Shown here: one piece after another, positions 1 through 4,658 of the stretch | How positions within the stretch are numbered: the stretch's first letter is position 1 | Layout: each line of letters starts with the position of its first letter | DNA from: Bacteroidota bacterium | GTDB taxonomy: Bacteria; Bacteroidota; Ignavibacteria; Ignavibacteriales; Ignavibacteriaceae | Direction of reading: 5' to 3' | Length of the DNA stretch: 5,788 nucleotides | Assembly (NCBI GenBank): GCA_024278655.1 | Contig: JAJRSV010000025.1 | Location: 1-5,788, forward strand | Notes under the pieces: generated by a model | Told to the model about the DNA's origin: nothing | Database searches by the model: none | What the model saw: the letters and a program-made list of their open reading frames with translations, nothing else | Made by a program: the position numbers and the translations under genes

Positions 1-488
1 CCGGATATATAAAAGTTTCGGATATTAAACTTAGAAATACAACGGGAAACGATTTGGAGACTTTGTTTGTTTTTCAGCTTGATAAAGATGCAAACTATTT
101 GGCGGCTTTTACTTCCAAAGACCCGGCAAATAAAACAGAGTATATGGCAAAGTGGTCCCGGCTTTTAGCCGACTCAACTGTTAATATGCGAACGATATTA
201 GTGAATAATGAAATTGCAGGAAGTGTGGTTAAATATGAAACGGAAGGAAAAGCTGAAATTACATATTGGATTGACAAACACTTCTGGGGAATGGGAGTTG
301 CAACGGCGGCACTCGAAAAATTTTTAATGATTGAGAATGTCAGACCAATTTATGGGCGCGTTGCTTTCGATAATTTTGGTTCACAAAGAGTTTTGGAAAA
401 ATGTGGATTTGAAAAAGTTGGAAAAGAAAAAGGATTTGCAAATGCACGGGATAAGGAAATAGAAGAATTTATCTACAAACTGGACTAA
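1..488 (+). CDS. GNAT-family N-acetyltransferase (5' partial)
   Basis: This is the C-terminal part of a GNAT acetyltransferase, an enzyme that moves an acetyl group from acetyl-CoA to an amine; the substrate cannot be read from the sequence. The frame is open from base 3 to the TAA at 486-488, giving 161 visible residues. A TTG at 54 could serve as a start, but the 17 residues before it (KVSDIKLRNTTGND part) look like the first beta strand of the RimJ/RimL-type fold (LR-x-TT-x-x-D-L). The true start is therefore probably just outside the window. Visible marks are the ITYWIDKHFWGMGVATAAL stretch (about 86-104 of the visible protein), which corresponds to the acetyl-CoA-binding motif A with a degenerate loop, and the later NFGSQRVLEKCGFEKVG segment, the usual N-x-x-S-x-x-x-L-E-K-x-G-F signature. 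It is separated from the his operon by more than 450 bp and a promoter, so it is probably an unrelated neighbour. The family is secure; the specific role is unknown. Confidence 0.85.
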   Translation, partial: GYIKVSDIKLRNTTGNDLETLFVFQLDKDANYLAAFTSKDPANKTEYMAKWSRLLADSTVNMRTILVNNEIAGSVVKYETEGKAEITYWIDKHFWGMGVATAALEKFLMIENVRPIYGRVAFDNFGSQRVLEKCGFEKVGKEKGFANARDKEIEEFIYKLD

Positions 489-563
489 CAAAAAATAAAA
501 ACCAACGGCTAAAGAACCTGCATAAATTATTAGGCAGTAAGTGATTAAATTAAAGTTAGCTTA

Positions 564-580
564 ATGCTTCTTACACAAAA
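564..580 (+). repeat. 17-bp direct repeat, left copy
   Basis: ATGCTTCTTACACAAAA occurs here and again, identically, at 872-888. The two copies bracket the MITE-like element. The left copy is 15 bp away from the left inverted repeat, whereas the right copy overlaps the last three bases of the right inverted repeat. It could be a long target duplication or the trace of a recombination event. Confidence 0.8.
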
Positions 581-635
581 ACGTTACAACAAAACCATAT
601 CTGTCCAAAATAATAGGAACTCTCTCTAATCCCTC

Positions 636-660
636 CCTTCGCCGAAATGGCTTCGGAAGG
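636..660. repeat. Hairpin inside the MITE-like element
   Basis: CCTTC (636-640) pairs with GAAGG (656-660), and the next bases GCC (641-643) pair with GGC (649-651) around a GAAAT loop, leaving a short unpaired TTCG-side segment. It is followed by a second stem, TCTCTCTT (665-672) with AAGAGAGA (676-683). Confidence 0.5.
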
Positions 661-695
661 CAGGTCTCTCTTGAAAAGAGAGAGAGACTTGTTGT

Positions 696-713
696 CAATA
701 AAACGTTTTATTG
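696..713. repeat. 18-bp perfect palindrome
   Basis: CAATAAAACGTTTTATTG reads the same on both strands over 18 bases with no central spacer. It lies near the middle of the MITE-like element. It could be a protein-binding dyad or simply the fold axis of the element. Confidence 0.6.
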
Positions 714-760
714 GTTATGTTACACAGAATTATTAATAAAAAGAACTGAATATTAATAAT

Positions 761-783
761 CCCTTCTCTTTTTAAGAGAAGGG
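761..783. repeat. 10-bp perfect stem-loop in the MITE-like element
   Basis: CCCTTCTCTT (761-770) and AAGAGAAGGG (774-783) are perfectly complementary around a TTT loop. No uninterrupted T tract follows on either strand, so it is not read as an intrinsic terminator. It is a strong cruciform or RNA hairpin within the element. Confidence 0.65.
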
Positions 784-871
784 TAGGGTTGAGTTCCAAG
801 AGTATAAAAAATCCTTAAAATTTATTAGATAACGAAATAAAAATCCATTATAAAATTTGTTTTGGACAGAT

Positions 872-888
872 ATGCTTCTTACACAAAA
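872..888 (+). repeat. 17-bp direct repeat, right copy
   Basis: ATGCTTCTTACACAAAA is identical to 564-580. Its first three bases are also the end of the right terminal inverted repeat of the MITE-like element. Confidence 0.8.
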
Positions 889-911
889 CTGCCAATCCAA
901 CTCACCACAAT

Positions 912-943
912 TTTGATATATCACTCAACTACACTATCTTTGC
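912..943 (+). promoter_or_regulatory. Bacteroidota-type promoter of the his operon
   Basis: TTTG at 912-915 matches the -33 element and TATCTTTGC at 935-943 matches the -7 element (TAnnTTTG) described for the primary sigma factor of Bacteroidota, with a 19-bp spacer. Transcription would be expected to start a few bases downstream, roughly 946-951. That places it immediately before or at the ATG of the his leader peptide (951). The position directly ahead of the attenuator supports the call. Confidence 0.75.
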
Positions 944-950
944 ACTTCAA

Positions 951-1013
951 ATGAAAACGACAAATTTATATCACCATCATTTTCATACTTGCTCTCGGGC
1001 GAGGTGGAAGTGA
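951..1013 (+). CDS. hisL: His operon leader (attenuator) peptide
   Basis: This is a 20-codon ORF, MKTTNLY then HHHFH then TCSRARWK, ending in TGA at 1011-1013. Four of five consecutive codons (972-986) encode histidine, an extreme bias expected only for a leader peptide that senses charged tRNA-His. It sits between the his promoter and an intrinsic terminator (1044-1076), ahead of hisG. Ribosomes slowed at the His codons by scarce His-tRNA would favour readthrough; smooth translation would favour termination. There is no ribosome-binding site and almost no room for one, so it is probably translated leaderless or nearly so. The segment after the His run, encoded by CTCGGGCGAGGTGG, is probably constrained as RNA rather than as peptide. 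The symbol follows the enterobacterial analogue; homology to that peptide is not implied. Confidence 0.88.
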   Translation: MKTTNLYHHHFHTCSRARWK

Positions 1014-1059
1014 TATGTTATAAAATATAACAACTATTATCTTAAACCCGTCTGAGTAA
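989..1059 (+). promoter_or_regulatory. Candidate antiterminator pairing
   Basis: TTGCTC (989-994) can pair with GAGTAA (1054-1059), including one G-U pair, and CGGG (996-999) with CCCG (1047-1050), separated by a 1x3 internal loop. This would occupy the left arm and loop of the terminator. The upstream strand lies just after the His codons, so a ribosome stalled early in the run could leave it free, while one reaching the stop codon would cover it. The pairing was found by eye and its stability was not computed. Confidence 0.45.
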
Positions 1060-1076
1060 ATTAGACGGGTTTTTTT
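1044..1076 (+). terminator. Intrinsic terminator of the his attenuator
   Basis: AAACCCGTCT (1044-1053) pairs perfectly with AGACGGGTTT (1063-1072) around the 9-base loop GAGTAAATT, and a run of seven T (1070-1076) follows. It lies between the leader-peptide stop and the hisG start, the classical place for a transcription attenuator. Confidence 0.9.
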
Positions 1077-1091
1077 ATTTCTCCCCCGCCG

Positions 1092-1128
1092 GTTTACTCA
1101 GACACAGGAAACAAAAAAATGAGTAAAC
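1092..1128 (+). promoter_or_regulatory. Possible hairpin over the hisG start codon
   Basis: GTTTACTCA (1092-1100) is perfectly complementary to TGAGTAAAC (1120-1128), which includes the last two bases of the hisG ATG. The only Shine-Dalgarno-like sequence of hisG, AGGAAA (1106-1111), falls in the loop. The same upstream strand, extended to TTTACTCAGAC (1093-1103), is also perfectly complementary over 11 bases to GTCTGAGTAAA (1050-1060) in the terminator. The two pairings exclude each other, so the strand could link terminator state to hisG translation. Confidence 0.4.
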
Positions 1129-1976
1129 TTAAAATTGCAATCCAGAAAAAAGGCAGACTTAACGAGAAGTCTCTCAAGCTGCTTAAAGAATGCGGCATCA
1201 AGCTTTCCAACGGGAACAACAAGCTTAAAACATCCGCCGAAAATTTCCCGGTCGATGTGCTGTTTTTACGCGACGACGATATTCCGCAATACGTGGAACA
1301 GGGTGTTGCCGATATAGGCATCCTCGGCGAAAACGAAGTTTGGGAAAAAGAAAAGAATGTAACCACGGTTGAGAAGCTTGGCTTTGCAGGATGTAATTTA
1401 TCTTTGGCAATCCCGAAAGATGAAAGCTATACCGGGCTCACTTACTTTGCAGGTAAGAAGATTGCAACCAGTTATCCTAAAATTCTAAAAAAGTTTTTCG
1501 ATAAAAAGAAGATTAACGTTGATATAGAGGAAATAGGCGGAAGCGTTGAAATTGCTCCCGGAATCGGTTTGGCAAATGCAATCTTCGATATTGTGAGCAC
1601 CGGAAGCACGCTTTTAATGAACGGCTTAAAAGAAGTTGAAGTTGTTGCAAGAAGCGAGGCGGTATTAATTTCGAATAAATTTCTGGATGATGATAAGCTC
1701 CGGATTCTTGATAAACTTCTGTTCAGAATTAAAGCCGTTAAAAATTCCGCCGAGAACAAATACATCCTGCTCAATGCACCGAACAGTTCGGTAGAAAAGA
1801 TATCCGCCATCCTGCCCGGAATGAAATCGCCTACTATTTTACCTTTGGCAGAAGAAGGATGGTGCAGCATTCACTCAGTGGTTAAGGAAGATGAATTCTG
1901 GGATATCATCGATAAGCTTAAATCATTCGGTGCGGAAGGAATACTTGTTGTTCCTATTGAAAAAATGGTGTTGTGA
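1119..1976 (+). CDS. hisG: ATP phosphoribosyltransferase, long (HisZ-independent) form
   Basis: HisG catalyses the first committed step of histidine synthesis, joining ATP and PRPP to give phosphoribosyl-ATP in the cytoplasm. The 285 residues are the length of the long form, with two periplasmic-binding-like catalytic lobes and a C-terminal regulatory domain (about 217-285) that in this family binds histidine for feedback inhibition. The signature E-I-A-P-G-I-G-L-A-N-A-I-F-D-I-V-S-T-G-S-T-L spans 144-165, and STGSTL (160-165) is the PRPP-binding loop. The N-terminus (KIAIQKKGRL) and RDDDIP at 51-56 are also typical. The ATG at 1119 gives a normal N-terminus and has a weak AGGAAA eight bases upstream. 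It is the first structural gene behind the leader and terminator. It is separated from hisD by 374 bp of repeats, unlike the tight packing downstream. No key residue appears to be missing. Confidence 0.97.
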   Translation: MSKLKIAIQKKGRLNEKSLKLLKECGIKLSNGNNKLKTSAENFPVDVLFLRDDDIPQYVEQGVADIGILGENEVWEKEKNVTTVEKLGFAGCNLSLAIPKDESYTGLTYFAGKKIATSYPKILKKFFDKKKINVDIEEIGGSVEIAPGIGLANAIFDIVSTGSTLLMNGLKEVEVVARSEAVLISNKFLDDDKLRILDKLLFRIKAVKNSAENKYILLNAPNSSVEKISAILPGMKSPTILPLAEEGWCSIHSVVKEDEFWDIIDKLKSFGAEGILVVPIEKMVL

Positions 1977-2023
1977 AATTTTAATTGAATTAGATGTAAA
2001 TGAATCCACTAAAAAACTAATGA

Positions 2024-2039
2024 AACCGTCGACACGGTT
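2024..2039. repeat. AACCGT-N4-ACGGTT hairpin, upstream copy
   Basis: AACCGT (2024-2029) and ACGGTT (2034-2039) form a 6-bp stem with loop CGAC, followed after CGGG by ATTTTATTTT. The trailing T-rich stretch makes it a possible weak terminator or RNA 3' end after hisG. However, the stem is short and the T tract is interrupted and offset, so a repeat-element hairpin is the better reading. The same stem recurs at 2288-2303. Confidence 0.55.
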
Positions 2040-2122
2040 CGGGATTTTATTTTGGTTATAAGGTTATAGCAGCCCACGACTTAAGAGTGTGTTGCAGAAC
2101 TAATATTTGTCACACTGAACGA

Positions 2123-2139
2123 GCCTGCTTTAGGCAGGC
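2123..2139. repeat. GCCTGC hairpin in left half of palindrome
   Basis: GCCTGC (2123-2128) pairs with GCAGGC (2134-2139) around a TTTAG loop. Its GC content stands out from the AT-rich surroundings. Confidence 0.65.
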
Positions 2140-2189
2140 GAAGTGAAGTGTCTCAATTCTGTTAAAGGCGAGATTCTACATTCCGCCTC

Positions 2190-2207
2190 GCCTGTCTGCC
2201 GACAGGC
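2190..2207. repeat. GCCTGTC hairpin in right half of palindrome
   Basis: GCCTGTC (2190-2196) pairs perfectly with GACAGGC (2201-2207) around a TGCC loop. It is the counterpart of the hairpin at 2123-2139 in the opposite half of the palindrome. Confidence 0.65.
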
Positions 2208-2287
2208 AGGCTACATTCAGAATGACAATTCAGAGTTGTGCAACACAGACTTAACTTATGGGTGAGTAAAAGCTTAACAATTTATTT

Positions 2288-2303
2288 AACCGTTTCAACG
2301 GTT
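2288..2303. repeat. AACCGT-N4-ACGGTT hairpin, downstream copy
   Basis: This is the same 6-bp stem as at 2024-2039, here with loop TTCA (the stem can extend to 7 bp with a 2-base loop). It lies 47 bp before the hisD start. The two copies bracket the large palindrome, suggesting that they are the two ends of one outer element. Confidence 0.6.
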
Positions 2304-2350
2304 TATAATTATTTCAGTTACTTATAAAATTATATACATAGAGCAAACTC

Positions 2351-3640
2351 ATGAAAAAAATAATAAATCCAAATAAGAAAGACTGGCAACAGCTAACACA
2401 AAGACCGGCTGTTGATGTAAGCGAGTTGAAAAGCATAGTAAATCAAATTTTTGACGAAATAAAAATAGACGGTGATGAAGCCGTAAAGAAATTTATCCGT
2501 CAATACGATAAAGTAGATTTAGACTCGCTTGCCGTAAACGACAAAGAGATAGCCGAAGCTTCTGAAAACGTACCGGAAGAATTGAAGAAAGCCATTCAAC
2601 TTGCAAAAAGCAATATTGAAAAATTCCATGCTTCCCAGCGGCAAAGCTCACAAGTAATTGATACTGTTAAAGGAGTAAACTGCTGGCGGGAAAGCAGAGC
2701 AATTGAAAAAGTCGGCATTTACATTCCGGGCGGAACCGCTCCTTTGTTTTCAACGGTTTTGATGTTGGGCATTCCCGCTAAACTTGCCGGCTGCAAAGAG
2801 ATTGTGCTCTGCACCCCGCCGGATAAAACCGGAAAGATTAACAATGTAATTTTATATGCTGCCGGTTTGGTGGGAATCACTTCCGTTTTCAGCGTGGGAG
2901 GAATCCAGGCAATCGGGGCAATGACATTCGGAACTGAAAGCATTCCTAAAGTTGATAAAATTTTCGGTCCGGGTAATCAATTTGTAACCGCCGCCAAACA
3001 GGAAGCTCAGAATTACGGAGTAGCAATTGATATGCCTGCGGGTCCGAGCGAGTTGCTTATAATAGCAGATACAACCTGCAATCCCTCATTCGTCGCAGCC
3101 GATTTACTTTCCCAAGCCGAACACGGAGAAGACAGTCAGGTAATTTTACTCTCCGGTGATGAAGAAGTAATTGACAATGTGCTGTTGGAATTAAAGCAGC
3201 AATTAAAATCATTACCGAGAAGAGCAACAGCAGAACAAGCTTTGGCAAACAGCAAAGCGATTGTTTTATCAAGCTTAAAAGAGTGCATCGATTTCAGTAA
3301 TCTGTATGCACCCGAGCATTTGATATTAGCGGGAAACAATTTCAAAAAGCTTATCCCCGATATCACAAATGCCGGTTCGGTTTTTATCGGTAACTACAGT
3401 TGCGAAAGTGCCGGAGATTATGCAAGCGGAACAAACCACACACTGCCGACAAACGGTTACGCACGCAACTACAGCGGTGTTTCGTTAGATTCGTTCGTAA
3501 AGAAAATCACCTTCCAGGAAATAACGGAAGAAGGCATTCAAAATATCGGTCCTTCAATTGAACTAATGGCGGAGGCAGAGCAACTGTCCGCACACAAAAA
3601 CGCAGTTACAATAAGATTAATAAGTTTTAAAAATGTTTGA
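2351..3640 (+). CDS. hisD: Histidinol dehydrogenase
   Basis: HisD carries out the last two steps of the pathway, oxidising L-histidinol to L-histidine with two NAD+, as a zinc-dependent cytoplasmic dimer. The 429 residues are the normal full length. Zinc ligands expected from the family can be placed at Q255 and H258 (SQAEHGEDSQ), D356 (ESAGDYASGTNH) and H415 (LSAHKNAV). The catalytic Glu-His pair is E322-H323 in YAPEHL. The nucleotide-binding-side motifs IPGGTAPLFSTVLM (125-138), IFGPGNQFV (204-212) and MPAGPSELLI (228-237) are intact. The ATG at 2351 gives a typical N-terminus but has no Shine-Dalgarno sequence, which is common in Bacteroidota. The gene follows a 374-bp repeat-filled gap after hisG, and its last 8 bases overlap hisC, which favours translational coupling. 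Confidence 0.97.
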   Translation: MKKIINPNKKDWQQLTQRPAVDVSELKSIVNQIFDEIKIDGDEAVKKFIRQYDKVDLDSLAVNDKEIAEASENVPEELKKAIQLAKSNIEKFHASQRQSSQVIDTVKGVNCWRESRAIEKVGIYIPGGTAPLFSTVLMLGIPAKLAGCKEIVLCTPPDKTGKINNVILYAAGLVGITSVFSVGGIQAIGAMTFGTESIPKVDKIFGPGNQFVTAAKQEAQNYGVAIDMPAGPSELLIIADTTCNPSFVAADLLSQAEHGEDSQVILLSGDEEVIDNVLLELKQQLKSLPRRATAEQALANSKAIVLSSLKECIDFSNLYAPEHLILAGNNFKKLIPDITNAGSVFIGNYSCESAGDYASGTNHTLPTNGYARNYSGVSLDSFVKKITFQEITEEGIQNIGPSIELMAEAEQLSAHKNAVTIRLISFKNV

Positions 3641-4655
3641 ATTAAACGACAACATAGTTCGCAAAAACATTCTCGCTCTCAAACCTTATTCGAGTGCAAG
3701 GGATGAGTTTTCCGGTGACGAAGGAGTGTTTTTAGATGCAAACGAAAACCCGTTCGGTGTGCTTAACCGTTATCCCGATCCTCATCAGAAGGAACTGAAG
3801 GAAAAGTTAAGTAAGATAAAATCGGTTCCTCCCGGAAATATTTTTATCGGCAACGGCAGCGATGAGGTTATCGATTTAACTTACAGAATTTTCTGCAACC
3901 CGGGTAAAGATAAAGCACTTACTTTTTCGCCGGGTTACGGAATGTATGAAGTCTCGGCACAAATAAATGATGTTGAATTAATAAAAGTTCCTTTAAATCA
4001 ATCCTTTCAAATTGATTTTGATATTGTGGAAAAGTATTTGAACGATAAAGCTTTAAAGCTCATTTTCGTCTGCTCGCCGAATAACCCGACCGGCAACATC
4101 ATCGATAACATTGATTTGCTGCTGCAAAAATTTAGTGGGATTGTAGTAGTCGATGAAGCTTATATCGACTTCAGCAATACAGATTCTTCCGTTGCAAAAA
4201 TTAATGAGTATCCGAATTTAATTGTCGCACAAACATTCAGTAAAGCATGGGGATTGGCTGCCGCACGTGTGGGCATAGCTTACGCGAGCGCTGCAATTAT
4301 TTCGTTGTTCGATAAAGTAAAACCTCCTTACAACGTAAGCGGACTCAATCAAAAAGCGGCTTTGGAGGCGTTGGAAAACTATCCGGAATTTGAAAAGAGA
4401 AAAGCGATAATCCTTGAGCAAAAATTATGGCTGGAAAAACAGTTGCAAAATATACCCGTTGTAAAAAAGATATATCCTTCCGATGCAAATTTTATCCTGG
4501 TCGAAGTAACCGATGCAGGTAACGTTTATAACAAACTTGTTGATAAAAAAGTGATAGTCAGGAACAGGGATAACCTGGTAAAAAACTGTATAAGGATAAC
4601 AGTCGGAACTCCGGATGAAAATAAAAAACTAATTAAAGAATTAAGTGAATTATAA
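3633..4655 (+). CDS. hisC: Histidinol-phosphate aminotransferase
   Basis: HisC is a PLP-dependent, fold-type I aminotransferase that moves the amino group of glutamate to imidazole acetol phosphate, giving histidinol phosphate. The 340 residues are a normal, slightly short length. The Schiff-base lysine is K204 in TFSKAWGLAAARVG, with R212 contacting the cofactor phosphate. SPNNPTG (148-154), DEAYIDF (174-180, D174 binding the pyridine nitrogen), GNGSDE (73-78) and RYPDP (46-50) are all typical, and R321 in CIRITVG should bind the substrate carboxylate. The N-terminal KPYSSAR segment (17-23) is the usual HisC opening. The start ATG lies inside the end of hisD (ATGTTTGA overlap) and hisB follows after 3 bp, so these genes form one tight transcription unit. 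No Shine-Dalgarno sequence is visible, consistent with coupling to hisD translation. The related aromatic aminotransferases are excluded by context. Confidence 0.96.
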   Translation: MFELNDNIVRKNILALKPYSSARDEFSGDEGVFLDANENPFGVLNRYPDPHQKELKEKLSKIKSVPPGNIFIGNGSDEVIDLTYRIFCNPGKDKALTFSPGYGMYEVSAQINDVELIKVPLNQSFQIDFDIVEKYLNDKALKLIFVCSPNNPTGNIIDNIDLLLQKFSGIVVVDEAYIDFSNTDSSVAKINEYPNLIVAQTFSKAWGLAAARVGIAYASAAIISLFDKVKPPYNVSGLNQKAALEALENYPEFEKRKAIILEQKLWLEKQLQNIPVVKKIYPSDANFILVEVTDAGNVYNKLVDKKVIVRNRDNLVKNCIRITVGTPDENKKLIKELSEL

Positions 4656-4658
4656 ATT

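Larger units (their letters stand above)
596..874. mobile_element. MITE-like palindromic element without coding capacity
   Basis: The ends are a perfect 15-bp inverted repeat, CATATCTGTCCAAAA at 596-610 and TTTTGGACAGATATG at 860-874. Counting only the CTGTCCAAAA termini (601-610 and 860-869), the element is 269 bp and flanked by ATAT on both sides, which could be a 4-bp target duplication. Inside is a second, 7-bp inverted pair, GGAACTC at 616-622 and GAGTTCC at 791-797, plus three hairpins and an 18-bp palindrome. There is no transposase or other ORF. Size, terminal repeats and lack of coding fit a non-autonomous miniature element. The parent transposon is not identifiable here, and a large regulatory or REP-type palindrome is an alternative. 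Confidence 0.55.
489..911. other. Gene-free interval between the GNAT gene and the his promoter
   Basis: I see no coding region here. The first 75 bases after the GNAT stop are AT-rich and contain no strong terminator hairpin. The rest is occupied by one copy of a 17-bp direct repeat, a MITE-like palindromic element and the second direct-repeat copy, listed separately. The short ORFs here have no recognisable content. Confidence 0.7.
2073..2262. repeat. Large imperfect palindromic repeat, possibly mobile
   Basis: The outer 28 bases on each side (2073-2100 and 2235-2262) are complementary at 22 positions, including TGTGTTGCA against TGCAACACA. Symmetry continues inward: GTCACACTGAACG near 2109 mirrors the complement of CATTCAGAATGAC near 2214. 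Each half carries its own GC-rich hairpin (2123-2139 and 2190-2207). GACTTAA is present directly repeated at 2078-2084 and 2248-2254, a possible 7-bp target duplication around an inner element of about 163 bp. There is no coding capacity. This looks like a dispersed non-autonomous or REP-type sequence. Confidence 0.6.
1977..2350. other. Gene-free gap inside the his operon, filled with repeats
   Basis: No ORF of note occurs here. The gap contains two similar short hairpins (2024-2039 and 2288-2303) and a large imperfect palindrome between them (2073-2262). I find no clear TTTG/TAnnTTTG promoter ahead of hisD, so hisD and later genes are probably transcribed through from hisG. A second promoter cannot be excluded. 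Confidence 0.65.

Noticed and set aside
54..56. TTG as the start codon of the acetyltransferase.
   Set aside because: The open frame continues upstream with residues fitting the conserved first strand of the family, and no ribosome-binding site precedes the TTG. A 5' truncation by the window edge is more likely.
483..561. Possible integron attC site after the GNAT gene (CTAAC at 485-489, GTTAG at 555-559, about 80 bp apart, next to a stop codon).
   Set aside because: The putative R boxes each deviate from RYYYAAC/GTTRRRY, and no L boxes or continuous imperfect stem can be aligned between them. The match is probably chance in AT-rich DNA.
1472..1870. A 132-codon open frame on the minus strand within hisG, and similar antisense frames within hisD, hisC and hisB.
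   Set aside because: These are shadows of well-conserved genes on the + strand, with no family motif of their own.
2024..2056. Strong intrinsic terminator after hisG.
   Set aside because: The stem is only 6 bp, and the T-rich stretch is separated from it by CGGG and interrupted. The identical stem before hisD suggests a repeat hairpin.
2263..2270. A third TGAGTAAA, the same octamer as in the his terminator and the hisG start.
   Set aside because: It has no nearby complement and no link to a start codon. One extra octamer in AT-rich sequence is expected by chance.
2300..2350. Independent hisD promoter in the AT-rich stretch before the gene.
   Set aside because: No TTTG plus TAnnTTTG pair with suitable spacing was found. 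AT-richness alone is not evidence.
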